This document shows, one piece after another, positions 9,114-17,851 of a stretch of DNA of 64,000 bases (position 1 is its first letter; every line of letters begins with the position of its first letter). The notes under the pieces were generated by a model, which was not told the origin of the DNA, searched no databases, and saw only the letters and a list, made by a program, of their open reading frames with translations. The stretch covers positions 248,001 to 312,000 of the forward strand of contig NZ_JARANZ010000005.1 in NCBI RefSeq assembly GCF_029889905.1, written 5' to 3'. The stretch is from Chromohalobacter sp. 11-W. GTDB taxonomy: Bacteria > Pseudomonadota > Gammaproteobacteria > Pseudomonadales > Halomonadaceae. Both the position numbers and the translations under genes were made by a program.

Positions 9114-10697
9114 TCAGGGAAGCGCAGGACCGGCGGCAACAATATCTTCGTCGACGCCGTCGAACTTGGCGAAGTTAGCGATGAATTTATCCGCCAACGC
9201 CTTCATGTGACGTTCGTAGTCGGCGCTGTCCGGCCACGCCTGACGCGGATCGAGCAGTGTCGCGTCGACGCCCGGCACGGCCACCGGAACGTCCAGGTTC
9301 AACCCTTCGATGTGACGCGTCTCGACGTCCTTGAGAACACCGTCCTGGATCGCCGCGATGATGGCACGCGTGGTGGGGATGCTGAAGCGTGAGCCACCTT
9401 CGCCGTAGGCGCCACCGGTCCAGCCGGTGTTGACCAGATACACGCGCGACTCGAACGCCTCGACGCGCTTGACCAGCAGATCGGCGTACTCGCGCGCCGG
9501 ACGCGGGAAGAACGGCGCACCGAAGCAGGTCGAGAACGTCGCTTCCAGCCCCTCGGACGCCCCCATTTCGGTGGAACCCACCTTGGCGGTATAGCCGGAC
9601 AGGAAGTGATAGGCGGCAGCTTCCTTGGACAACAGCGAGACCGGCGGCAGCACCCCGCTCATATCACAGGTCAAAAAGATGATCGCATTGGGCTCGCCGG
9701 CCAGGTTCTCGGGCACGCGCTTGTCGATGTGCTCGAGCGGATAAGCGGCGCGGGAATTCTGGGTCAGGCCATCATCGCTATAGTCGGGATGACGGCACTC
9801 GTCGAGGACCACGTTCTCGAGCACCGTACCGAAGCGAATGGCCTTCCAGATGAGCGGCTCATTCTTCTCCGAGAGGTCGATGCACTTGGCGTAGCAGCCG
9901 CCTTCCAGGTTGAACACGGTGCCCTCGCCCCAGCCATGCTCGTCGTCACCGATCAGGTAGCGTTCGGGGTCCGCGGAGAGCGTGGTCTTGCCGGTGCCCG
10001 AGAGACCGAAGAACAGCGTGGTTTCGCCATCCTCACCAACGTTGGCGCTGCAGTGCATGGGCAGCACGTCTTTCTCGGGCAACAGGAAGTTTTGCACCGA
10101 GAACATGGCCTTCTTCATCTCGCCGGCGTAGCGCATGCCGGCGATCAGCACACGGCGCCGGGCGAAATTGAGGATCACCGTGCCGTCGGAATTCGTACCG
10201 TCACGCTCGGGCACGCACTCGAAATGCGGCGCATTGAGGATGGTCCACTCGCTCTTGCCCTTGGGGTTGTAGCCTTCGGGACGCACGAACAGGGTCCGCC
10301 CGAAGAGGTTGTGCCAAGCGGTTTCGGTGGTGACACGAATCGGCAGGTAATACTCGGGATCGGCACCGACGTGCAGCTCCGAAACGAAGTTGTCGCCCTC
10401 GGCCAGATAGTCCTCGACACGCTCCCACAAGGCATCGAAACGCTCGGCGTCGAACGGCTGATTGACGCCTCCCCATTCGATCAAGTCCGCCGTGGAAGGC
10501 TCCTTGACGATGAACCGATCCTGGGGTGAGCGGCCGGTCCGCCGTCCAGTGTTCGCCACGAAGGCACCGTTGTCGGCGAGATGGCCTTCGCCGCGCGCGA
10601 TGGCATGCTCGATCAACGCAGCGCTGCTCAGATTGGTATGGGTCTGCACGGGACGTGCCTCGTGGTTTGCCGGGGAGGCGGCTGGGGTCGTGGTCAT
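9114..10697 (-). CDS. pckA: Phosphoenolpyruvate carboxykinase (ATP)
   Basis: This 527-residue enzyme converts oxaloacetate and ATP to phosphoenolpyruvate and CO2, the entry point of gluconeogenesis. Signatures are [14 protein letters not shown] near the N-terminus, the kinase P-loop [14 protein letters not shown], and IGDDEHGW for metal binding, followed by the [11 protein letters not shown] segment. Length and motifs are those of the ATP-dependent class rather than the GTP class. AGGA precedes ATG 10697. Order pckA-hslO-hslR-yrfG-nudE matches E. coli. Regulation by the truncated Cra-like protein at the window start is possible by family knowledge, but I see no clear operator. Confidence 0.96.
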   Translation of the reverse strand: MTTTPAASPANHEARPVQTHTNLSSAALIEHAIARGEGHLADNGAFVANTGRRTGRSPQDRFIVKEPSTADLIEWGGVNQPFDAERFDALWERVEDYLAEGDNFVSELHVGADPEYYLPIRVTTETAWHNLFGRTLFVRPEGYNPKGKSEWTILNAPHFECVPERDGTNSDGTVILNFARRRVLIAGMRYAGEMKKAMFSVQNFLLPEKDVLPMHCSANVGEDGETTLFFGLSGTGKTTLSADPERYLIGDDEHGWGEGTVFNLEGGCYAKCIDLSEKNEPLIWKAIRFGTVLENVVLDECRHPDYSDDGLTQNSRAAYPLEHIDKRVPENLAGEPNAIIFLTCDMSGVLPPVSLLSKEAAAYHFLSGYTAKVGSTEMGASEGLEATFSTCFGAPFFPRPAREYADLLVKRVEAFESRVYLVNTGWTGGAYGEGGSRFSIPTTRAIIAAIQDGVLKDVETRHIEGLNLDVPVAVPGVDATLLDPRQAWPDSADYERHMKALADKFIANFAKFDGVDEDIVAAGPALP

Positions 10698-10895
10698 TAT
10701 CGTGTCCTGAGCCCCGAAGGGCGTTTCTCTCTCGTTAACCGATGCTTACTCGCCAGGGCCACCCGGACAATGGATTGCCTCTTGTGAGGACAAGGCGAGA
10801 CTGAGGGGCCGTCATTATGGCAAAAAGGCTCTGCGCGGAAAACGTCACCAGCACGGTAATGACACCGCGCGCACTTGGGCATGACGCGCGTCAGA

Positions 10896-11771
10896 TCAAT
10901 GCAGGGTCGGGGCGCCTGCGCCCGGCGACTCGATCAGCGCCTCGATATCGGCGGCACTGAAACGGTAATGGCTATGACAGAAATGGCATTGCGTTTCCAC
11001 TTCGCCTTGTTCGCGCACGATGCTGCGCAATTCCTCGGCACCCAAGCCATGCAGCGCATTGGCGATGCGCTCACGCGTACAGGTACAACCGAAGCGTAGC
11101 GTCTTGGGGTCGAAGACGCGGGTCTGTTCCTCATGAAAGAGGCGATGGAGCAGCTCGCGTTGCTCGAGATCGAGCAATTCCGCATCACTCAGCGTAGTGG
11201 CCAGGTGCACGGTGCGCTGCCAGGCATCGGGATCGCTATTGGCCTCATCGTCGGGCAGTTGCTGCAGCAGCATTCCCGCCGCACGGCGACCGTCGGCCGC
11301 CAACCACAGGCGAGTGGCCAGCTGTTCGGAACGTGCGAAGTAGTCCTCCAGGCAGGCGGCCAGGCTATCGGCCTCGACGGCGACGATGCCCTGATAGCGC
11401 TGCCCCTCGCGGGGGTCGAGCGTGATCACGATCTGCGCCTCGCCGACCAGGGACGTGAGCGAGGCGTTTTCCTCGGGAAGCGCCGCTTCATCGTCAAGAC
11501 GCGCGATAGCACGCAGGTCGCCCCCGGGATTGGACTCCGCCATCAGCAAACGCACGGAGCCCTGGCCACGCACCTCGAGGCTTACGGTGCCATCGAGCTT
11601 GACCGTCTCGGTGAGCAGCGCCACGGCGCTCAGCAACTCGCCGAGCTGACGGCTTACGGCCTCAGGATAGGCATGCTTGTCGAGCACCTCGGCGTAGGCC
11701 TGCTGCAGGTTGACGATTTCGCCGCGCACGTTGGTATCGTCGAAAAGAAAACGTTGGATCTGGTCGGTCAT
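10896..11771 (-). CDS. hslO: Redox-regulated chaperone Hsp33
   Basis: The 291-residue Hsp33 protein is a holdase activated by oxidation. The redox switch is intact at the C-terminus: a CxC ([10 protein letters not shown]) and a CxxC ([10 protein letters not shown]), which bind zinc when reduced. The core shows the family segments [19 protein letters not shown]-like text near residue 65 and [15 protein letters not shown] near the middle. It protects proteins during combined heat and oxidative stress. It lies in the conserved nudE-yrfG-hslR-hslO-pckA neighbourhood, 51 bases downstream of hslR. No strong ribosome binding site is visible before ATG 11771. Confidence 0.95.
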   Translation of the reverse strand: MTDQIQRFLFDDTNVRGEIVNLQQAYAEVLDKHAYPEAVSRQLGELLSAVALLTETVKLDGTVSLEVRGQGSVRLLMAESNPGGDLRAIARLDDEAALPEENASLTSLVGEAQIVITLDPREGQRYQGIVAVEADSLAACLEDYFARSEQLATRLWLAADGRRAAGMLLQQLPDDEANSDPDAWQRTVHLATTLSDAELLDLEQRELLHRLFHEEQTRVFDPKTLRFGCTCTRERIANALHGLGAEELRSIVREQGEVETQCHFCHSHYRFSAADIEALIESPGAGAPTLH

Positions 11772-11821
11772 GATGGTTCGTCGTCAGGTTGGAAAAGCCG
11801 AAAGGGGCGCCATGCCGGCAT

Positions 11822-12214
11822 TCAATCATCGAAGCCATGGCGCTGGAAGTCCTGAATCGCGCGGCGTTGCTTCTTGTCGGGGCGGCCACGTGGCCCTTGC
11901 ATGCTTTGATTGGCCAGGCGCCGATTCTGGGCTTCGCGCTCACGCCGCGCCTGGCTGGCCGAGGTTTCGCGGTAGAGTTCACGAGCCTCGGCGGCGCCGC
12001 GGCGCTGACCGGAGAGCCCCGTCACTTCGACTTCGAGGGTGTCCCAGCCTTGCGGCACCTTGAGCAAGGCACCGAGCTCGACCGCCTTGCTGGTCTTCAC
12101 ACGCCCACCATTGTAGTGGATCTTGCCACCTTCAATGGCTTTCTTGGCCAGGCCACGCGTCTTGAAGAAGCGTGCCGCCCATAGCCACTTGTCGATACGG
12201 ATCGTGTCGCTCAT
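11822..12214 (-). CDS. hslR: Ribosome-associated heat shock protein Hsp15
   Basis: This 130-residue protein starts MSDTIRIDKWLWAARFFKTRGLAKKAIEGGKI, a complete S4 RNA-binding domain. Hsp15 binds free 50S subunits carrying a nascent chain and helps recycle stalled complexes. The C-terminal third is Arg/Gln-rich (ARREREAQNRRLANQ), as in other Hsp15 proteins. AGGGAG precedes ATG 12214. It is followed by hslO in the same direction and preceded by yrfG. Confidence 0.94.
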   Translation of the reverse strand: MSDTIRIDKWLWAARFFKTRGLAKKAIEGGKIHYNGGRVKTSKAVELGALLKVPQGWDTLEVEVTGLSGQRRGAAEARELYRETSASQARREREAQNRRLANQSMQGPRGRPDKKQRRAIQDFQRHGFDD

Positions 12215-12316
12215 ATTTCTCCCTGCATCGCCGCCTCAATACGCGAGAACGCCCCACGAACGAGACGTGTAACGTGGGCGCCGGAGGGCGACTTTTCAAG
12301 GCGGGATGCGGCGCGA

Positions 12317-12991
12317 TCAACGGCGCGATGCACTCGGCATATCCTGCGGCAAGAGCGTGGCGAAACGCTCGAGGGCGATGAAATTTTCAAGTTCGCGCTC
12401 GGGGCGTTGGCTGTCGGGCTGCTTGATGCCCAGCAGATAGCGAATACCGTATTCGCGCGCGCTTTCCAATACCGCAGGGTTGTCATCGATGAACAAGGTA
12501 CGCGCGGGCTCGAAGGGTTCGATGTCCTGCAACGCGAACCAGAACTCGGGCGCTTCCTTGGCGACACCCACGTCCGCCGACGAGACGATGGCATCGAGAT
12601 ATCCTTCAAGCCCAGTCAGCGGCAACTTGAGCGCCAGGCTTTCACGGTCGGCGTTGGTCGCCAGCACGACACGCGGATGCGCCTGCTTGAGCCATTTGAG
12701 GAAATCCAGCGCATCGCCACGCAAGCCGATCAAGTGCTGTACCTCACGCTTGAGCGCGACCACATCGACGCCCAGCTCTCGGCTCCAGTAGGCCAGGCTG
12801 TACCAGTTGAGCGTGCCCTGCTCGCCGATGATACGCGAACGCAGCGTATCGGCGTGATGGACATCCAGCTTGTGCAGTTCCACATAGCGCTGCGGCAAGT
12901 GTTCCAGCCAGAAATGGCTGTCGAAATGCAAGTCCAACAGTGTGCCATCCATGTCGAGCAGCACAGTGTCGATGGCGTTCCAGTCAACCAT
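12317..12991 (-). CDS. yrfG: HAD-family GMP/IMP nucleotidase YrfG
   Basis: This is a 224-residue HAD hydrolase with motif I LLDMDGTLLDLHFDS, motif II (VLATNADRE), and motif III/IV K-E and LFIDDNPAVLESA. It follows E. coli YrfG along its length (for example DTVLLDMDGTLLDL, TLNWY, YWS..LG, GIRYLLG). YrfG dephosphorylates IMP and GMP. GGGAG precedes ATG 12991. It is divergent from nudE and the gene order matches E. coli, which supports orthology. Confidence 0.92.
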   Translation of the reverse strand: MVDWNAIDTVLLDMDGTLLDLHFDSHFWLEHLPQRYVELHKLDVHHADTLRSRIIGEQGTLNWYSLAYWSRELGVDVVALKREVQHLIGLRGDALDFLKWLKQAHPRVVLATNADRESLALKLPLTGLEGYLDAIVSSADVGVAKEAPEFWFALQDIEPFEPARTLFIDDNPAVLESAREYGIRYLLGIKQPDSQRPERELENFIALERFATLLPQDMPSASRR

Positions 12992-13072
12992 GATGGGCTC
13001 CCGCCAGGGTGGATATCGAACCTAAAGCTCTCTTATTGTACGCTGCATGATCGCTACCCGCACGGAGACACC

Positions 13073-13705
13073 ATGGCCTTTTCTTCCCATCACGATGGCG
13101 GCATACCGCCCGAAGACACCGGCGTGGGCCATCCCAAGCCACGCCTCTTGAACCGCCGTGAAGTCGCCCGCACCCGCCTGTTCGCCGTTGAAGAGCTCGA
13201 GCTGCGCTTCGCCAACGGCGCTGAGCGCACTTTTGAGCGCCTCACGGGCAGCGGTAATGGCCATGGCGGTGGCGCCGTGATGATCGTCGCCATGCCGGAC
13301 CCGGAGCATGTATTGCTGATTCATGAATATGCCGCGGGTTTCGACGATTATGCCCTGACCTTGCCCAAGGGGCTCGTCGATCCCGGCGAGGACATAGTCA
13401 GTGCGGCCAATCGCGAGTTAATGGAAGAATGCGGCATGGGCGCGCAACGCATCGAACCACTGGTGGAACTCTCCCTGGCGCCCAATTACATGAGCCACCG
13501 CATCCACGTCATGCTCGCCACCGACCTGTACGAGAAGCGCTTGCCCGGCGATGAACCGGAGCCCCTGATCGTCGAGCGTCATCCTATTGAGGATATCGCC
13601 TCCCTGTTGGCGCGGGAGGATTTCCACGAAGGACGCGCCATCGCCGCCCTGTTCATCGCGCGCGACCGCTTGCGTAACGAGCGCACCCACGAACAGTGGT
13701 GGTGA
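13073..13705 (+). CDS. nudE: ADP compounds hydrolase NudE
   Basis: The 210-residue protein contains a perfect Nudix box at about residues 100-122 (G at GLVDPGED, then RELMEECGM). NudE hydrolyses ADP-ribose, NADH and diadenosine polyphosphates. The segment PKGLVDPGED and the downstream LAPNYMSHRIHVMLA are characteristic of NudE rather than NudC or NudF. The open frame extends upstream to 12407 through the yrfG antisense strand, but GGAGA five bases before ATG 13073 and the start of homology fix this start. The gene is divergent from yrfG and ends in a strong terminator. Confidence 0.93.
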   Translation: MAFSSHHDGGIPPEDTGVGHPKPRLLNRREVARTRLFAVEELELRFANGAERTFERLTGSGNGHGGGAVMIVAMPDPEHVLLIHEYAAGFDDYALTLPKGLVDPGEDIVSAANRELMEECGMGAQRIEPLVELSLAPNYMSHRIHVMLATDLYEKRLPGDEPEPLIVERHPIEDIASLLAREDFHEGRAIAALFIARDRLRNERTHEQWW

Positions 13706-13722
13706 GCCACCGCCCAAACGCA

Positions 13723-13750
13723 ACGAAGCCCCGCCGTGGCGGGGCTTCGT
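13723..13750 (+). terminator. Terminator of nudE
   Basis: A perfect 13-bp inverted repeat (ACGAAGCCCCGCC/GGCGGGGCTTCGT) begins 17 bases after the nudE stop. The downstream T content is low, but the stem is very stable. Confidence 0.8.
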
Positions 13751-13801
13751 CGTATCGCTTCCTAGCGTGACAGTGGCCCAATCTATGGACCATCAAAGCG
13801 A

Positions 13802-14188
13802 TCATTCTTCGGGATCGACATCCTGCGCGGAATCGACACCGTGATTGTCTTCCGGATCATCCATGCTTTCCGGTACCGGGCCATCATCGGCATCGGGAGA
13901 GGCGGCAGTGCCACCTTGAGCAGCAGTATCACCCTGTTCGGTATTCGCCGAGCCGGTTTGAGTGCTCAAACCTTCTTGATCACCATCAGGGATGCTATTC
14001 TCACCATCCATATTACCCTCAGTCATACCGCTCGCAGTACCACCTTCGGCTTTCATGGAACCTTCTTGAGTGTTAGCAGAGCCCATTTCACCACTGATGT
14101 CAGGCGCCGAATTATCTTGTGCAAAAGCGCCCGCCGTGGGCAGTGCCAGGAGCGTGGCGAAGGTCAGTGCGGTCAGTTGCTGTTTCAT
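13802..14188 (-). CDS. Acidic, repetitive exported protein of unknown function
   Basis: The 128-residue product begins with a good Sec signal peptide (MKQQLTALTFATLLALPTAGAFAQ, cleavage expected after AFA). The mature part of about 105 residues is highly acidic, rich in Gly, Ser, Thr, Asp and Glu, with almost no hydrophobic residues and no cysteine, so it is probably disordered. Two related segments repeat: GSANTQEGSMKAEGGTAS and GSANTEQGDTAAQGGTAA. A strong AAGGAGG lies before ATG 14188. Codon use is less GC-biased than in its neighbours. I do not recognise a family; a periplasmic acidic protein of a halophile is the best description. Confidence 0.75.
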   Translation of the reverse strand: MKQQLTALTFATLLALPTAGAFAQDNSAPDISGEMGSANTQEGSMKAEGGTASGMTEGNMDGENSIPDGDQEGLSTQTGSANTEQGDTAAQGGTAASPDADDGPVPESMDDPEDNHGVDSAQDVDPEE

Positions 14189-14340
14189 GCGAATCCTCCT
14201 TAATCCTTTACGCCTTCACACTCAGGTGAAGTGTGTGGGTTACGCGAGTAAAAGGTTATCGCTCAACCCTATACAGACCCTAGACAAGGTATTCGCATGA
14301 TGCAAGGAGAAACCGGCTACCGAGCGCCTTCTCGACAGCC

Positions 14341-15399
14341 TCAATGCGCCTCGAGTTTCTCGAAGCACCCGTGTTGCGCACTGCGTCGCCCCGCTTCGAG
14401 CACCTGCATTACCGCCAGGGCTTCCTCCGCCGGCACGGGGTTCTTCCCCTGGCCCCGTATCGCCTCGCGAACGCCCGCGTAATAAGCCGGATAATTGCCC
14501 GCCCGTGTAGGCACTTCCCGCAATTCAGGGCGCGCACTGGCGTCGTGCACATTGGCCACCGTATGCAGCCCATGCTGATGATCTTCGCCCCATTCCAGCG
14601 TGGGCAGGGGCTCGCCCCGCTTGAGCATCTCCTCTTGCGGGTCGAGCCCATGCTTGACGTAGCTGCCATGCGTGCCATACACGGAGAAGCGTGGTGCAGG
14701 CGCCGCCATCAGACTGCCAGCATGCAGAATGATCCGCTGCTGCCCATAGCGGAGCACGGCGTGAAAATAATCGTCGACCTGAGCGCCATCACGCTGGCAG
14801 GCCTGATCGAGAGATATCTCTTCGGGCATGCCGAACAACACTAGCACCTGGTCGATGAGATGCGGGCCCAAGTCGTACCAGATACCGCCACCCGGGGCAG
14901 CAGATTCGCGCCAGCGCGTCTTGACCTCGGGACGGTAACGGTCGAAGTGCGATTCGAAATGCGCGATACGCCCCAGATCACCACTATCGAGCAGGTCCCG
15001 CACGGTCAGGAAATCCGCATCCCAACGCCGGTTGTGGAAGACAGAAAGCAATTTGCCTGCCCGCGAGGCTTGTTCGACCAGTGACTCGGCCTCGTCGAGG
15101 GTGACCGTGAAGGGCTTGTCGATCACCACATGCTTGCCGGCGGACAGGGCCGCACTCGCCAGATCGTAGTGCGTATCGTTGGGAGTGGGGATCACCACCA
15201 GATCGATATCGTCGCGCGCGAAGAGCGCGGCCGCACTGGCTTCGACCTCGACCTGCGGCCAATCGGTCGTCACCTTAGCGGCGTCGCTGCTGGAAATTGC
15301 CTGCAAAGTCATGCCGTCATCCGCCATCAAAAGCGGTGCATGAAACGTCTTGCTGGCGAAACCGTAACCTACCAATCCCACATTGATCTTGTCGGTCAT
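14341..15399 (-). CDS. Gfo/Idh/MocA oxidoreductase, YdgJ-like
   Basis: This 352-residue NAD(P)-dependent oxidoreductase has an N-terminal Rossmann motif (GLVGYGFASKTFHAP) and the dinucleotide-side lysine motif VIDKPFTVTL, followed by the family's C-terminal sheet domain. Matching blocks to E. coli YdgJ run along the sequence (IPTPNDTHYDLA, SVFHNRRWD.DFLT, FESHFDRYRP, YVKHGLDPQEE.LK.GE, NYPAYYAG). Family members act on sugars or cyclitols; the substrate of YdgJ is not known. It stands alone, with no linked sugar genes. Confidence 0.9.
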   Translation of the reverse strand: MTDKINVGLVGYGFASKTFHAPLLMADDGMTLQAISSSDAAKVTTDWPQVEVEASAAALFARDDIDLVVIPTPNDTHYDLASAALSAGKHVVIDKPFTVTLDEAESLVEQASRAGKLLSVFHNRRWDADFLTVRDLLDSGDLGRIAHFESHFDRYRPEVKTRWRESAAPGGGIWYDLGPHLIDQVLVLFGMPEEISLDQACQRDGAQVDDYFHAVLRYGQQRIILHAGSLMAAPAPRFSVYGTHGSYVKHGLDPQEEMLKRGEPLPTLEWGEDHQHGLHTVANVHDASARPELREVPTRAGNYPAYYAGVREAIRGQGKNPVPAEEALAVMQVLEAGRRSAQHGCFEKLEAH

Positions 15400-15843
15400 G
15401 CGTGAATCCTTTCTCTCCTGCGCCCCCGGGCGTCAACCCCGGGATGGCGCGATGATGCCCACCCGTACGCGCGGTGACAAAGCGTCACCAAAAACCTCGG
15501 CGACTTGGCTTACGAGCGCCATACTGAAAGCTGGGCTTCACTCACCCTGCCACGTTACCGGGAGAGACGTTATGTGTTGCTCGGAAGAGAGTCTCGAGCT
15601 GCTACTGGAAACATTATGGTACGACATCGAGCAATGGCTAATGATGGACGACGCCGCTCAGGCTTGGCAACGTGCCGCTTGAAGCTGCGTACTCCCTATT
15701 TCGAGGCTCATTCCGACCTTTCGGGGTGGGCCTTGTCTGGCGATGATTTTCCCGTCACTGGCAGCGGCTACATGCTCAGTCCGTGAAGCCGGCGATGTCT
15801 GTCCTACACTTAAGGGACAAATTTCACCATTGGGGACATCATC
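15400..15843. other. Intergenic stretch before the aconitase gene
   Basis: This 444-base stretch separates two divergent genes and must hold the promoters of both. The only candidate gene inside it is a 36-codon frame at 15572-15682, listed separately. GGGGA at the right edge is the aconitase ribosome binding site. I see no hairpin of note. Confidence 0.5.
15572..15682 (+). CDS. Possible small protein, 36 residues
   Basis: A 36-codon frame starts at ATG 15572 behind GGGAGAG at good spacing and encodes MCCSEESLELLLETLWYD..., ending QAWQRAA. It is acidic and predicted helical, with a Cys-Cys pair at the N-terminus. I know no matching family. Support is the ribosome binding site and the amphipathic, protein-like composition; a chance frame is possible. 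Confidence 0.35.
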   Translation: MCCSEESLELLLETLWYDIEQWLMMDDAAQAWQRAA

Positions 15844-17787
15844 ATGCGTCACACACCCCGTAACGTTACCCAGAAACTCATCGCCTCGCACCTCGTCAGC
15901 GGCGATATGACGCCGGGCGCAGCCATCGGCCTGACAATCGATCAGACCCTTACTCAGGATGCCACCGGCACCATGGTAATGCTGGAGCTGGAAGCCATGG
16001 CGCTCGATCGGGTCAAGACAGAGGTCTCCGCCCAGTACGTCGACCACAACCTGATTCAGGAAGACAACAAGAACCCGGACGACCACCGCTTTCTACAGAC
16101 CTCGGCGGAACGTCTAGGCGTATGGTTTTCACGTCCGGGCAACGGCGTCAGCCACCCCACCCACCAGCAACGCTTCGGCAAGCCCGGCAAGACCCTACTG
16201 GGATCGGACAGCCACACGCCGGCCGCCGGCTCGCTGGGCATGCTGGCAATCGGCGCCGGCGGCATCGATGTCGCCATGGCGATGGCCGGTGAACCCTTCC
16301 ATACGCGCATGCCGGAAGTCTGGGGCGTGCGTCTCGAAGGCCGCCTGCCCGACTGGGTCAGCGCCAAGGACGTGATTCTCGAGATGCTGCGCCGCCATGG
16401 CGTCAGCGGCGGCGTGGGACGCATCATCGAATATTATGGCCCCGGCCTCGAGCAGCTTTCCGCGATGGACCGCCATGTCATCGCCAACATGGGCGCGGAA
16501 CTCGGCGCCACTACCAGCGTGTTCCCCTCCGATGCGGCGGTGAAGGCGTTCCTCACCGCCGAGGGGCGCGGCGAGGATTGGCACGAACTGTTGCCGGACG
16601 ACGGCTGCGGCTACGACCGCCACGAGACGATCGATCTATCGCAACTCGAGCCCCTGATTGCCACCCCGTCGAGCCCCGGCAATGTGGTTCCGGTGCGAGA
16701 GGTAGCCGGCCAACCCTTATCGCAGGCATATGTCGGCTCCTCGGCCAACCCCGGCTATCGCGATTTCGCCATCGTCGCCGCCATGCTCAAGGAACGAACC
16801 ATCGACGATAACGTCTCGTTGGAGGTCAATCCCACCTCGCGCTCGATTCTCGAAACGCTGACCCGCGATGGCCACCTATTGAGCCTGCTCGGCGCCGGCG
16901 CGCGCCTGCACCAGGCTGGCTGCAATGGCTGTATCGGCATGGGACAGGCGCCGGCCAACGACACCAACAGCCTGCGCACGGTGCCGCGCAACTTCCCCGG
17001 CCGCTCGGGCACGCGCGAAGACCGCGTCTTCCTGTGCAGCCCGGAAACCGCCGCGGCCTCGGCGCTCAAGGGCGTGATCACCGATCCTCGAACGCTGGAC
17101 ATGGCCTACCCCCAGGTGCAGGAGCCCGACGACCCGATCATCAACACCCGCACCCTGATCGCCCCCATGGAAGCATCCAAAGCGCGCAAGGTGCATCTGA
17201 TCAAGGGCCCGAACATCGAGTCGTTGCCGGATTTCGAGCCGCTCGAGACACAACTGGACCTGCCGGTTCTGGTCAAGGCCGGCGACGATGTCTCCACCGA
17301 CGAGATCATGCCGGCCGGCGGCGAGGTGCTGCCCTACCGCTCCAACATCCCCAAGATCGCCGAATTTTCCTTTCGCGGCGTCGTCGACAGCTATGCTGAC
17401 CGTGCTCGCGAGACAGGCGATCATATCGTCATCGGTGGCGAGAATTACGGCCAGGGCTCGAGTAGGGAACATGCCGCCATCGCCCCGCGTTACCTGGGAA
17501 TGCGTGTCGTCATCGCCAAGAGCTTTGCCCGTATCCACCACCAGAACCTGGTCAACTTCGGTGTGCTGCCGCTGACCTTCTCCGACGGCGACGATTACGA
17601 CGCGCTCGAGGTCGATACCCACATCGGCTTCGATAAGCTAAAAGAAGCGCTGGAAGCTGGCGGTCCCGTGACGGCACAGGCCGGCAACCGAACGCTGACA
17701 CTCGAACATGCCTTGACCCCACGCCAGGTCGAGATCTTGTTCAGCGGCGGCCTGATCGCCTGGATGCGCGACCACCAGGCCGCCTGA
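15844..17787 (+). CDS. Aconitate hydratase, short (about 640-residue) type
   Basis: The 647-residue protein has the aconitase/IPM isomerase fold in one chain: the three-domain N-terminal part (residues about 1-430), then the swivel domain with DDVSTDEIMPAGGEVLPYRSN and GENYGQGSSREHAAIAPRYLG. It matches the short putative aconitase subfamily rather than AcnA or AcnB (both about 860-900). Two cluster cysteines are present in AGCNGCIGMGQ (C360, C363), but the position of the first ligand, usually GSC, reads VGSSANPG (S300). GGGGA precedes ATG 15844. Role: citrate-isocitrate isomerisation, or a related hydro-lyase reaction if the cluster site is altered. Confidence 0.85.
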   Translation: MRHTPRNVTQKLIASHLVSGDMTPGAAIGLTIDQTLTQDATGTMVMLELEAMALDRVKTEVSAQYVDHNLIQEDNKNPDDHRFLQTSAERLGVWFSRPGNGVSHPTHQQRFGKPGKTLLGSDSHTPAAGSLGMLAIGAGGIDVAMAMAGEPFHTRMPEVWGVRLEGRLPDWVSAKDVILEMLRRHGVSGGVGRIIEYYGPGLEQLSAMDRHVIANMGAELGATTSVFPSDAAVKAFLTAEGRGEDWHELLPDDGCGYDRHETIDLSQLEPLIATPSSPGNVVPVREVAGQPLSQAYVGSSANPGYRDFAIVAAMLKERTIDDNVSLEVNPTSRSILETLTRDGHLLSLLGAGARLHQAGCNGCIGMGQAPANDTNSLRTVPRNFPGRSGTREDRVFLCSPETAAASALKGVITDPRTLDMAYPQVQEPDDPIINTRTLIAPMEASKARKVHLIKGPNIESLPDFEPLETQLDLPVLVKAGDDVSTDEIMPAGGEVLPYRSNIPKIAEFSFRGVVDSYADRARETGDHIVIGGENYGQGSSREHAAIAPRYLGMRVVIAKSFARIHHQNLVNFGVLPLTFSDGDDYDALEVDTHIGFDKLKEALEAGGPVTAQAGNRTLTLEHALTPRQVEILFSGGLIAWMRDHQAA

Positions 17788-17803
17788 CAAGCCCACCAAC
17801 GAG

Positions 17804-17827
17804 AAGCGGCCCCCGCAGGGGCCGCTT
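17804..17827. terminator. Hairpin between aconitase and ilvD
   Basis: A 10-bp perfect stem (AAGCGGCCCC/GGGGCCGCTT, loop CGCA) lies between the two convergent genes and can terminate both. Rightward it is followed by a short TT. Confidence 0.7.
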
Positions 17828-17851
17828 TGGTGATGCAAGGCAAACGCCGTC

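Noticed and set aside
8247-9392. A 381-codon open frame on the plus strand across tex, msrB and pckA
   Set aside because: It is antisense to three clear genes and has low-complexity, non-protein-like composition.
9606-10529. A 307-codon open frame opposite pckA
   Set aside because: Antisense shadow of pckA; no recognisable motif.
12407-13072. N-terminal extension of the nudE frame across yrfG
   Set aside because: The extension is antisense to yrfG and has no homology; the ribosome binding site at ATG 13073 and NudE length fix the start.
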